Assembly (NCBI RefSeq): GCF_018687715.1
Contig: NC_056767.1
Location: forward strand, 4,966,001 to 5,030,000
Direction: 5' to 3'
DNA from: Carya illinoinensis
Lineage: Eukaryota > Streptophyta > Magnoliopsida > Fagales > Juglandaceae
DNA length: 64,000 nucleotides
Every line of letters begins with the position of its first letter. The first letter of the stretch is position 1. Below are positions 51,985 through 62,153 of this stretch, piece by piece. Below the pieces are notes generated by a model that was not told where the DNA came from, searched no databases, and worked only from the letters and a program-made list of their open reading frames with translations. The position numbers were made by a program, and so were the translations under genes.

Positions 51985-53282
51985 TGTTGCCCAGATGACT
52001 AATATAAGAGGGAGGTGAATTGTGTTATATTTAAAAACTTAATAATTATAAATCAAAGACAAAATATAAAATATAAACAAAATATGAAATAACAATAAAT
52101 ATAAAGAGTAAGGGTAAAAAAGAAACAAACTTAGTATGTTAACGAGGTTTGGCCTCACTGCCTACGTTTACGTCCTCGTCTCAAGCTACTCATTGAGGAT
52201 CTGCAAATTCACTATTCAATCTTTTTCAGGTGGAATTAAAAACCTATTACACCTTTAAACAACATCGCTACAAAAGATTCGTGCAGAACACCATTTACAC
52301 TTACAATCACCTTACATGTGGTGATTTAACTATTCCTTGTGTAGAACATTTTCTACACACACAAAGGTTATATACGTCCTTTTACTGATACAAGAGCTAA
52401 TAGTGGATACGTTATCAGAAAAAACTTATCAATTTGTGAAATCAGACTAATACAGTGCAAACTATATCTCTCTCAAAATGAACAATATTTAAGACTCAAT
52501 GTTTAGAGAATGGAGAATGAAAACTTTGAATAAATGTTATATGCTTTTGATATTGTAAATTTGAAGTTCTCAAATAATTTATTCATAGATATATGAGACT
52601 TCATATTCAAATTTAAAAAGATTCACATGTCAAATACAACATCATTCACTTTTTAAAAAAAATCAAATAAAAATTTCTTCTTTTTCAATTATTAAAGACA
52701 GTATCATTCACTTTTAATGTATTTTTTTAAAAATTTCAAATTTAATATTTTTACTTTTCGCATATGAGAAAATGAGTACTATTTACTTTTCAAAATTTTC
52801 AAATAAAACCATCTACCTTTTGCATAAGTCAAAAAGAGTATCAATTACTTTTGAAAATATTCAAATAAAGTATGTATATGCGAAAGATGACAATCAATCA
52901 TCTTTAATATTTTCAAAATTCAAATCTTTAATCATGCCATGCACATATGAAAGATGACAATCAATCATTTTTCAAAATTTTTAAATTTAATTTTTAAAAT
53001 ATTCATGCACATGTGGAAAATGTATTTAATATTTTATGATAAAATATTAATTTTGAGTTTTAATCATAATTTCAAATTTTTCAAAAGATGTACAAAATTG
53101 CTCTATGATTTTTAATGTGAACTTATTCACTTCTTATTTATACTTGGTTTTTTGATGTGCTTGACTTTATTGTGTAGACAACTTGAACTTGAGATTCTTT
53201 TATTCTTTGAATTCATTTGTTATTATCAAAAATCAATATGTAGATATATAATTACATGAAGTTTGAAACATTGGGTTCAACA
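51985..53282 (-). repeat. 3' LTR of the copia element
   Basis: On the plus strand it begins TGTTGCCCAGATGAC and ends GGGTTCAACA. It aligns along its length with 59228-60488, including CAATAAATATAAAGAGTAAG and ACACCATTTACACTTA. Confidence 0.9.
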
Positions 53283-53300
53283 ATTTTTCACTTTTTGATG
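53283..53300 (-). other. Polypurine tract, decayed
   Basis: The minus strand reads CATCAAAAAGTGAAAAAT just before the LTR's TGTTGAAC. Related elements usually have an A/G run at this place; here T and C interruptions weaken it. Confidence 0.45.
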
Positions 53301-53803
53301 ATGACAAATACTTGGTAGAATCTGAAGGCTATATTAATATTTAAGCTCTCCTAAGAATGTGCGTTAGTTTTTCAAACAAAAATATAAATATAATTCCAAG
53401 CATATATAACAAGTTTATCAATTCAAATAATTGTTAATGTTCTAGTTTAAAACTTCTCTCCCTTTTAATATCATTAAAAAGGATCCACAGCAAATAAATG
53501 TATTGAAGAAAACGGTATGTTGGTAAAAACTGTAAATGGTCGAAAAATTGGAGCTGTCTGTGTCCCGACAAATGCTGCAAAGTCTTGAAGTCTAACTTTA
53601 TGAATTTAGTGTGGTTGGAGATTTAAACAATCGCCTGATATTATTGACAAACGAGATTGAGCAGAAATTTGAAGGCTCTGTGTTTTTATTTAATCTCGCT
53701 AGTTTAGCAAGAAAACTTTTGACAATATGTGTCCGGCATATCTTGTATTTTTTGACTAAATAGGATTTGAAGAGAAGATAGCTTATCTTTTTCTTTATGC
53801 TAT

Positions 53804-53813
53804 CTCTATAAAT
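53804..53813 (+). promoter_or_regulatory. TATA box on the antisense strand of the copia element
   Basis: CTCTATAAATC lies about 105 bp upstream of the antisense ATG at 53917. The spacing and the pyrimidine-rich text between (TTCATCC, CATCTGCATTC) are those of a plant promoter and leader. Confidence 0.5.
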
Positions 53814-53916
53814 CATTCTTAAAGTTCATCCAATTTGCATCAAATCTTATTCTCATATCTATAACTCATCTGCATTCTTTCAATATTCTTACTTTCAGTT
53901 TTCAATTCTTTTTTCA

Positions 53917-54353
53917 ATGGCTCATTTTTCTAACATTCATCTAGATCAATCCATGAGGTATTCTTCACCTCAATCTCCTGTTTTTTCTGTAACTACTATT
54001 GGTGCCATGTTATAGTAAGAAAATAATAATTTGGCTAATAAGTCAGATTCCAATACTATCTATGACTTGGTGAGTCTTAGGACTCGCTACTCATCCTCTA
54101 TTGTTGCATTTTTCCAACGGCTACAAGTCAGAAACTATGAGATTGAAAAGCTTAAAGAACAAATTGTTGCACTTCAACGAATTGTTCAAGAATCTCACAC
54201 AAGGTAAGGAATCTTTCTGTAGAAGAATAAACAATTAAAATCTCTATTAGATTTTTCATTCTGTTTGCTAGTTTCCATGGATAGGGATAGCATGATATTG
54301 TATGAGGAGAATGAGCGTCTCAAACATGAGGCTAAGAACCTTAAATTTATGTA
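53917..54353 (+). pseudogene. Degenerate antisense reading frame inside the copia element
   Basis: One plus-strand frame runs from ATG 53917 to TAA 54351-54353, about 145 codons, interrupted by only four stops (a TAG-TAA pair near 54013, TAA near 54205, TAG near 54220). It reads MAHFSNIHLDQSMRYSSPQ at the start, then EIEKLKEQIVALQRIVQ and YEENERLKHEAKNLK, which look like coiled coil. It is antisense to the element and lies between the end of pol (about 54470) and the 3' LTR. A TATA box precedes it. Antisense extra frames at this place are known from some large plant retrotransposons. Function is unknown, and no homologue was recognised by eye. Confidence 0.5.
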
Positions 54354-54469
54354 AAAATATTTATAAAAAATTCTCTATTTATTTTTATTGACTCTGATCT
54401 ATACTTTAAGATATATTCATAGCATGCATCATATATATTTCTCTTCTAATCATACATAATCTATCTTCT

Positions 54470-55062
54470 GACAAAAAGGTTTTGTAAAAATATCTGCTAA
54501 CTGATCGTGTGTGTTTATAAACTCTAGTACTATATTGCATTTCTGCACATGACTTAAAAAAAATGATATCTCAATATGCTTAGTTCTAGAATGTTATATT
54601 GGGTTTTGTTGAAATATTTATAGCACGTGTATTATCACATTTGATTGATATGTGATTATATATGAGTTTAAAATCTTAAAATTGTTGTTTTATGTAAAGA
54701 ACTTGAGCACAACAACTACCCGCAGCAACATATTCTACATCAGCAGTAGATAATACAACAGAATTTTACGTTTTACTAAATCAGGAAATTAGTGCATGAT
54801 CTAAGAAATGACATGCTCCACTAGTAATTTTTTGATCAATTTTGCAACTAGCATAATCTGCATATGTGTAGCTAATTAGATCGAAATATGTGTATTTAGA
54901 GTACCATACATCTAGGTCAATTGTATCACTAAGATATCTAAGAATACTCTTAACTGCAATCAAATGAGATTCTTTTGGAGATGATTGAAAGCGTGCACAT
55001 AAGCACACACTGAACATAATATCTGGTCTATTAGCTATCAAATATAATAAGCTACCAATCAT
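54470..55062 (-). pseudogene. RNase H and end of reverse transcriptase, copia pol
   Basis: 54781-55062 is open, with MIGSLLYLIANRPDIMFSVC, SPKESHLIAVKSILRYLSDT and SYTYADYASCKIDQKITSGA. The last is a decayed form of the YTDADFAG-DRKSTSG block at the RNase H start. Beyond a stop the minus strand continues with LSTADVEYVAAGSCCAQVLY and ends near FINTHDQLADIFTKPF (54470-54525), the normal copia pol ending. The second Asp of YTDADF is kept, but the first position reads Tyr. Confidence 0.85.
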
Positions 55063-55990
55063 ACCTCGATATACTTTCGAGTCAACTAGCTTATCGGTTT
55101 TATTTTTATCAAGTTTAGTGAATGGGCTTATTGGTATTCCAATTTCCTTAACACCTTCTATCCCAAATTTCTTAAATAATTCCTTAATATATTTTGACTA
55201 CTTGATGAATGTTCCACTTTTATTTGCTTGATTTGCAATCCAAGAAAGATTGTAAGTTCTCCCATCATGCTCATTTCAAATTCTTCATGCATAATCTTAG
55301 TAAAAATTTAGTAAATATTTTCATTAGTAATACCGAATATTATATTATTAACATAAATCCAAATAAAAAGAATATTATCATTTTCGTATTTAATGAAAAG
55401 AATTATGTCAATTTTTCCTCTTAAAAAATATTTTTCAATCAAGAAACCACTAAGTCTCTTGTATTGAGCTTTAGGAGTTTGTTTGAGTCCATATATTACT
55501 TTTGTGAGTTTAAAAGGCTGATTTGGAGAAATAAATTTTTAAAATTTGGAGGTTGCTCAACATACACATTTTCATTTATAAAACCATTTAAAAAAACACT
55601 TTTCACATCTATTTGAAAAAGTTTGAAATTTTTATAACAAACATATGCAAGTAGCATTCGAATAATTTCTAATCTTGCGACTGGTGCATATGTCTTATCA
55701 TAATCAATTCTTTCTTCTCGATTGAAACATTGGGTTACAAGTCGAATATTATTTCTAGTAGTGATTCCGGACTCATTTTTCTTATTTCTAAAAACTCATT
55801 TTGTTCCAATAATAGTATGATTTTTGGCTCTAGGAATAAGTGTCCAATATCATTTCTTTCAAATTTATTTAGCTCTTCTTGCATAGCTAGAATCCAAGAT
55901 TAATCAAGAAGTGCTTCATCAATATTTTTTGGTTCAATCTGAGATAGAAAAGCAGTATTATTGCAAATATTTCTAAGAGTTGACCGAGTA
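55063..55990 (-). pseudogene. Reverse transcriptase of the copia element, broken
   Basis: Minus-strand frames interrupted by stops give a Lys-Leu-Thr-Lys-Val-Ile-Tyr-Gly-Leu-Lys-Gln block (near 55480-55510), FIWIYVNNIIFG (near 55330-55370) and MHEEFEMSMMGELTIFLGLQ (near 55240-55300), all copia reverse transcriptase landmarks. The catalytic pair normally reads YVDD; here it is YVNN, so both metal-binding aspartates are lost. The plus-strand frame at 55209-55424 is a shadow. Confidence 0.82.
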
Positions 55991-56560
55991 CATACACCTT
56001 ATGAAGGTTCTCCTAGAATTTATTCCACTAGATGATCTTTCATAAATTTCTACTGTTTGGTTGCATCTTGTATGAAATTTTGATGATCTTTCCTAATATC
56101 TCCATTTTGGACTTCATCTATTGTGTTCTCTTTGTTGAGATTGAGACTTTCCGTGTTATTTATACCTCCTGTTTCTTCATCAATAGATTTCTTAGAAAAT
56201 AGAGAATTATATTCATCAAATACTATATGCATAGATTTTTGTATAGTCAAAGTCTTTTTATTGAATACTCTATAAGCTTTACTATTAGTAGAATACCTAA
56301 GAAATATACTTTCATCAGATTTTACATCAAACTTGGCTAAATTATCACTGTCATTTAAAATAAAACATTTGCATCCAAATACATGAAAATAATCAATATT
56401 GAGATTTTTCTCATTCTAAAACTTATAGGGAGTTTTATCTAGTTTAGATATTAGTATAATTCTATTTATAACATAACATGCAGTACTTACCGTTTCGGCC
56501 CAAAAGTAATTAGGCAAGTTATTCTCATTAAGTATTATTCTTGTCATCTCTTAAAGAGAT
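55991..56560 (-). pseudogene. Linker between integrase and reverse transcriptase, copia pol
   Basis: The frame 56050-56250 (66 codons) is acidic and Asn/Glu-rich, typical of the poorly conserved linker. Next to it, near 56330-56390, a stretch corresponding to HVFGCKCFILN is readable in pieces, the conserved block that follows the integrase core. Confidence 0.6.
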
Positions 56561-57379
56561 ATATTTTTCCTCTCTACTATCCCATTTTGTTGAGAAGTTC
56601 AAGGAGTAGAAAAATTATGCATAAAATCATTTTTCATCACAAAATGTTTCAATATTTTTATTGATAAACTCTTTTCCCCTATTACTTCGGATACTTGAAA
56701 TAGTATAACCATTTTCATTTTGAATTATCTTGCATAATTTGGTAAAAACATTATGTATTTCATCTTTATGAGCAAGAAAGATAATTCAAGTATATCTAGA
56801 GAAATTATCAACAATAACAAATGCATAATATTTTTCTCCTAAACTTGCAACTCTATTTGCTCCAAAAAGATCCATGTGTATTAGTTGTAATAGTCTAATA
56901 GTGAAAATATGTTTATTGGTTTTAAAAGAAATTTTTGTTTGTTTACCAAATTAGCATGCATCACAAATTTTGTCTTTAAGAAAATTTGCCTATCGTAAAC
57001 CTTTTACAAGATCATTTTTTGGAAGTTTAGAAATAAGTTACATGTTGGCATTACCTAGTTTTCTATGCCATAGCCAACTAGTTTCATTTTGAGCTGAAAA
57101 ACAAATACTATCTTGTGAGACAATTTCTTCAAAATCGATTATATAAATATTGTTGCTTCTAAAAGCAATAAAATAAATATTGTAATCATGATCATTTAAA
57201 ATAATGTATTTATCCATTTTAAAAGTAATTGTAAATTCTTTATCACAGAATTGACTTATACTCAAATGATTATACTTTAGACCTTCAAGAAATATAACAT
57301 CTTCAATTATGAAAGAATATTCATCACTAATTTTACCTATTCCTACGATATTCCTTTTTGAGTTGTATCCAAATGTCAC
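56561..57379 (-). pseudogene. Integrase of the copia element, catalytic Asp lost
   Basis: 57038-57379 is open and ends with SWLWHRKLGNANM, the pre-integrase zinc region (usually W H x R L G H). Further on come LIHMDLFGANRVASLGEKYY with the first Asp, SSIRSNRGKEF where RSDxGxEF is expected, and TSQQNGIVERK with the catalytic Glu. The middle residue of the Asp-Asp-Glu triad is therefore Asn. Stops and at least one frame change also interrupt the domain. Confidence 0.85.
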
Positions 57380-58500
57380 GTGTCCTTATTCTTTAGATAT
57401 AAAATCAAAAAACTTAATCTTGTCTCTCTTCATTTGTTTTGAACATCCACTATCTAAACATTGTTCGAAGACTTCATGCATACCTGTAAAATCAATTAAA
57501 ATGATTTTTCTTAATACCCAAGTTATTTGGGTCTTTTATTTATTAGTATTAGAAGAAACAAGATTTTTAGGTATCCATATGGCCCTAATAGTTATTGTAT
57601 GATTTCTTTTAATAGAACAAGGTTGATAATTATAACAATTTCTATTACAAAAATTACAAATAGCATGTGGCATATATGAAAAACTTAAGTGATTATAATA
57701 TTATCTTTCTTTGACAAAATTATTTTTATGAAGAAAATTTTGAATACTGAACTTTGATGTAAAATGATTATCAAAAAAGTTTTTATAAGGTTTGTATTTT
57801 TGTTTTAGCATATATTCCAAGTCTGTCTTGTCAAAAATACATATTTGACTACCAAAAAATTTTATAAAATTTCTTTTTCCATTCGAAAAGTTTTCCATAA
57901 TATTTTCTAAATTAGTTTTTTTCTTTTTTAATTCAAGATTTTCATTTTTCAAAATGATGTTTTCTTTTCTTAAAATATCAATTTCGTTTGTTAAAGAATA
58001 ATTTTTCTTTTTCAAAGTAGTATACTTGATACCCAATTTTTTAAATTCTTCATATATCTCTTCTAAAACATTTTTTAATTCTTCATATGAAGGATTTTCA
58101 ATATTATCAAGATTTGTTACCTAAAAGTCATTGTTAGCCATAAGATAAAAATTTATTGATTCTTCATTGCTTGCTTTACTATCTGAGTTACTTGAATTAT
58201 CATCTCATATAATTTTCATTGCTTTCTTACCTTTTTTTCGATATTTCTTTAGTAGATGACAATCTGGCTTGATATGTTCAAATTTGTTGCATTTATAACA
58301 AATTAAAGTGTCATTTTTACCTGAATTTTTTTTGAAAAACTTTTTGAAAGATTTTCTCGAAAGAACTTTATTTTTCTTTAAAAACCTCTTAATTCTTCTT
58401 ATTATCATCGCAACTTTTTCATCTTTGTCGTCATTTTCCTCATCTTCATCACTTTCACTTTCATGAGAAACAACTTTAAATGCCAAACTCTTTTTTGACT
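57380..58500 (-). pseudogene. gag C-terminal part with zinc knuckle, copia element
   Basis: 58205-58486 is a Lys/Asp-rich frame with CYKCNKFEHIKPDCHLLKK, a CCHC knuckle (C-x2-C-x4-H-x4-C) that would bind the element RNA. It is followed by 57701-58036, a Lys/Asn-rich frame with coiled-coil character (LTNEIDILRKENIILKNENL). Stops lie between the pieces. The knuckle itself is intact. Confidence 0.82.
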
Positions 58501-58599
58501 TTCTTTCTTCTTATCCTCTTTTCAATGTGTACTCATGGGTGGTAAGTGATCCGATGAGTTCATTCACTTCGAACTTCTTGAGGCCTCTAACTTTAAGAA

Positions 58600-59200
58600 T
58601 CGCTATCATTTTTTATTCCTAGCGTTTTGTTAGAAAGTTGATAATTTTTCTTAGTATCTCTACCTTAGAATAAATTTTGCCAAGAGCTGTTAAACTGTTT
58701 ATGATATTAGTAAAACGAGTGTGCATACTAGAAATAGATTCATCATTATTCATCTTAAATATTTCATATTCATGAGTAAGAATATAAATTTTTGATTCTT
58801 TGACTTGTGAAATTTCTTCATAAGTAACTTTCAAGTTATCCCAAATTTCCTTTGCAGTAGCGGAATTCATTATCTTATAAAACTCATTTCCATTAAGAAC
58901 ATTATATAATAAATTTATAGTAGTTAAATTCAATATATAAAGTCTATCGTCTTCATGATCAAACTCTTCTTCTTTATTTTTGACCTTTACTCTATAAACA
59001 ACTTTTGTTGGAATATAAAGTTTATTTATAATGCATTTTTAGATTTCTTGACCTCAAATTTGAAAGAATATTCTCATTCTAATTTTCCAGATGAGTAATT
59101 GTCTCCACAAAAGAATAGAGGCAAACTGCTATATTGACCTTCACTAAATGAAACTACAATGTTAGCTATAAGAACTTAACTTAAAAAATAGTTAATCTTA
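58600..59200 (-). pseudogene. gag N-terminal part, copia element
   Basis: 58619-58933 is open with NLLYNVLNGNEFYKIMNSAT, AKEIWDNLKVTYEEISQVKE and YEIFKMNNDESISSMHTRFT. This is the UBN2-type gag core seen in plant copia elements (AKExWDxLxxxYEG, then FxMxxxESIxxMxxRF). The N-terminal 80 or so residues, toward 59200, are interrupted. Confidence 0.85.
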
Positions 59201-59212
59201 TAACAGAGTCAT

Positions 59213-59227
59213 TACTCTGATACCAAT
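59213..59227 (-). other. Primer-binding site of the copia element
   Basis: The minus strand reads ATTGGTATCAGAGT directly inside the 5' LTR. It is a near-perfect match to the initiator-Met-tRNA 3' end primer site TGGTATCAGAG. Confidence 0.9.
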
Positions 59228-60488
59228 TATTGCCCAGATGACCAACATAAGAGGATGAGTGAATTGAGTTATATTAAAAAAATTAACAATTATAAATCAA
59301 ATACACAATATAAAATATAAATAAAATACGAAACAACAATAAATATAAAGAGTAAGGGTAAGAGAGAAGCAAATTCAGTATGTTGACGAGGTTCTGCCCT
59401 ACTACTTATGTCCTCGCTTTAAGTTACGCCTTGAAAATCTTCAAATTCACTATTCAACTTCCTTTATATGGATATCGAAACCTATTACACATTTGAACAA
59501 TACTGCTATAAAAGATCTGTGTAAAACACCATTTACACTTATAATCACCTTACACGTAGTGATTCAACTATTCCCTGTGTAGAACACTTTCTATACGCAC
59601 ATGAGTTATACACACCATTTTACTGATACAAGAGCTAATAGTAGGTAGGTTATCAGAAAACACTCAATGAGTGAAATAAAAACAATACAGCACAAACTAT
59701 ATCTCTATCAAAATGAACAAGATTTAAGGCTCAATACTTAGAGAAGAGAGAATGAAAGTTTTGAATGAATATTGTATGCTCTTGGTGTTGTAAATTTGAA
59801 ACTCTCAAATGACCTATTTATAGGTATATGAGACTTCATATTCAAATTTAAAAAGATTCACATATCAAAAACAACATCATTCACTTTTTCAAAAAATTCA
59901 AATAAAAGTTTTTTTTTCTCAATTATCAAATACAACATTATTTATTTTTTTTAAAAAATTCAAATAAAAGTTTATTCTTTTTCATTTTTCAAGGACAACA
60001 TCATTTATTTTTCAAAATTTTCAAACTTAATCTTTTTACTTTTCGTATATGACAAAAGGAGTACTATTTACTTTTACAATTTTTTAGACAAAATTATCTA
60101 CATTTTGTATAAATCAAAAAGAACATCAATCACTTTTAAAAATATTCAAATAAAGCATACACATGTGAAAGATGACAATCAATTATCTTTCAAAATTTTT
60201 AAAATGTTCATGCACATGTAGAAAATGTATTTTAATGCTTTATGATAAAATATTAATTTTGAACTTTAATCATAATTTCAAAATTTTCAATAGATGTACA
60301 AAATTACTATATAAGTTTTAATGTGAATTTGTTTTCTTCTTATTCTTGCTTGATTTCTTGATGTACTTGACTCCATTGCGTAGACAACTTGAGTTTGAAA
60401 TTCTTTTATTTTTTGAATTCATTTATTATCATAAAAAATCAATCTGTAGATATAAAATTACATGAAACTTGAAACTTTGGGTTTAACA
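59228..60488 (-). repeat. 5' LTR of the copia element
   Basis: It is the partner of 51985-53282. On the plus strand it starts TATTGCCCAG (one change from TGTTGCCCAG) and ends GGGTTTAACA. A promoter TATA box CCTATAAATAGG lies on the minus strand at about 59812-59823, dividing U3 (right) from R/U5 (left). Confidence 0.9.
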
Positions 60489-60493
60489 CATAA
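60489..60493. other. Target-site duplication CATAA, right
   Basis: CATAA directly follows the TTTAACA end of the right LTR and matches 51980-51984. Confidence 0.85.
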
Positions 60494-60524
60494 AAGTATA
60501 TATTAAACATCTTATACTCTTTTA

Positions 60525-60710
60525 GTTTTCAAATTCCGGAATAACATTTATGCTGGATATGCACAAAAGGTAAAACTTGATCCATGCCATTTATATTTTT
60601 TGTTGATGACGTGGAAGGCTGTAATTTTAAGAACAGGAGATGTCCTGTTCTTGAGTTACAGGAGGAAAGATGAATCCCAACCAAAGCATTAGTCTTTATT
60701 GAAACTTCAT
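60525..60710 (-). repeat. Inverted duplicate, copy B
   Basis: Read on the minus strand it aligns with 51215-51430 (GGACATCTCCTGTTCTTA, ATTACAGCCTTCCACGTC, GGATCAAGTTTTACC, TTTTGTGCATATCCAGC). The minus-strand frame 60529-60774 covers it (81 codons), and copy A is readable in the same frame (HLLLLELQPSTLSIKKINEW against HLLFLKLQPSTSSTKNINGM). That suggests a once-coding source, not identified. Confidence 0.65.
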
Positions 60711-61129
60711 CATGTAGTTTTGCGCTATTACAAGAAGATAGTGCGAGTAATGATATTTGTACAATATATTTCACAATATATGTTATAAAATAAAGATATT
60801 TTTGTAAAATGATATTAGTTTTATAAGGTATTTTACAAAAATATCCCTAATTTTAAAATATTATTACATAAGGTATTGTGAAAAGTGATGTGTATTTATC
60901 ATTTTTCTTAGTTACATATATTCAAATACACCATAAATCATCAGGAGTGGAGAGACTCACCTGGATTCTAAAATGAATATTCTAACATATCCATCTATAT
61001 TAGCTCTCATAGATGGAGTACACAAACTGTTTAGATGTTGTGGTTCATATGGTGGGTTGGGAACCTCTCAATCTATTTATAGTAGTATTGGCACGCTTTA
61101 TCAAGAGATGCAATATTTAGTATAGAAAA
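60711..61129. other. Intergenic DNA, no gene seen
   Basis: 60770-60900 is a small AT-rich foldback (AATATATTTCACAATATATG against TTTTACAAAAATATCCCTAA). Otherwise nothing is recognised. Confidence 0.35.
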
Positions 61130-61975
61130 AGCTGGGCAGCAGCTATTATTTGGCTGCAACCATTGCACACGTGAGGTGTCACCGGTTTACTAAACCACTG
61201 AATCAGTTTGTCCATTTTGCCATTTTCGGTTTGCTCATTCATATATTTCTCCCGTTCAATGAGCCTTCAAAGCCATCTCTGCCCCAAGCAACCCCCTCAG
61301 CCCTTGAAGCCATTAGAGCTAAGCACAGCCACGGACGACTCCCTTCCCCACCACGATATCCATCCTTACCCACCACGATGGAGGCCTTCTCGAGGAGACT
61401 TTGGCATTGAAATTCTTATTCTCTGCACCATGTTATGAGCTGTGATGGAGAGGAAGGAGGGGGTTGCCGTGACTTAGGTTTAACGGTGGGGGTTGTTGGG
61501 AGGTCGTGGGGCTTGGTGGTGGTTGCTATGCTGGCGTACAGCGGCAGCATGCTAGTGAGAGAGGGGGAGACACATTTCAGGTTGTGAGCTACAATGGAGA
61601 GGGAGAGGGGCTTGCTGTGATTGGATTCGATGATGAGGATTTCTGGGAGGTCACGGGGCTCGGTGGTGGTGGTTGAGCTGGCATACGAGAGCAGCATGGT
61701 GACTAAATCCGTGTGTGAAACCCATTTTGGGAGCGGAGAGGGGGCTTTCTTGGAGTCTCGAAGGTGGTTGGAGGGTCGCCGATGTGAGGAGGAGATGGTG
61801 AGGTGGTCGGTAGTGCTACTGGGTGGTCGACAATGGCTGGGTGGTTGGGTAAGTTGAGGAGAGGAACCGATGCTATCATGTGTGGTTTAAAAAAAAATAC
61901 AAAACAAAAGTAGCCACATAGCGTGTGCAATTGTGTGCACTGCTACCGTGACTGCTATATAGCAAAACTCTTTAT
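61130..61975. mobile_element. Foldback-type non-autonomous DNA element
   Basis: The left GGCAGCAGCTATTATTTGG...CCATTGCACACG (61135-61172) is roughly inverted to the right CGTGTGCAATTGTGTGC...TAGCAAAACTC (61922-61970). The GC-richer interior holds a 149-bp tandem pair (starts 61432 and 61581: GTTATGAGCTGTGATGGAG / GTTGTGAGCTACAATGGAG). Open frames on both strands inside it (61150-61930) are Pro/Ser- or Gly/Arg-rich and match no protein. Confidence 0.5.
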
Positions 61976-62011
61976 CATTGAATTTCTCCTGTAATATTAA
62001 AATTTGTCGGA

Positions 62012-62153
62012 AAAATGCTATGTAGTCCTCTCAAGTATACTGTTCAAAGTTACCACTAATGCATTAGTGTATTTTTTTTACATTAAACAAAAAAAAAAAC
62101 AAATGCACTAATGATACACTTGAGGGATACACTTAAGGGAGCTGAGTAGCATG
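62012..62153. mobile_element. Short foldback MITE
   Basis: The left AATGCTATGTAGTCCTCTCAAGTAT pairs with the right ATACACTT(A)AGGGAGCTGAGTAGCAT, and an inner pair AATGCATTAGTGTA / ATGCACTAATGATACAC brackets an A-rich centre. It could fold almost end to end. Confidence 0.6.

Larger units (their letters stand above)
51985..60488 (-). mobile_element. Full-length Ty1/copia LTR retrotransposon
   Basis: Two similar LTRs of about 1.3 kb (51985-53282 and 59228-60488) flank, in minus-strand order, a primer-binding site, gag with a zinc knuckle, integrase, reverse transcriptase and RNase H. Integrase before reverse transcriptase defines copia. A 5-bp CATAA duplication flanks the element, so it is a single intact insertion. 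The large size (8.5 kb), the long LTRs, and extra sequence of about 1.2 kb between RNase H and the 3' LTR fit the larger copia lineages (SIRE-like or a relative; not proven). Many stops and frameshifts and two lost catalytic sites show that it is dead. A degenerate antisense frame lies in the extra region. Confidence 0.93.
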
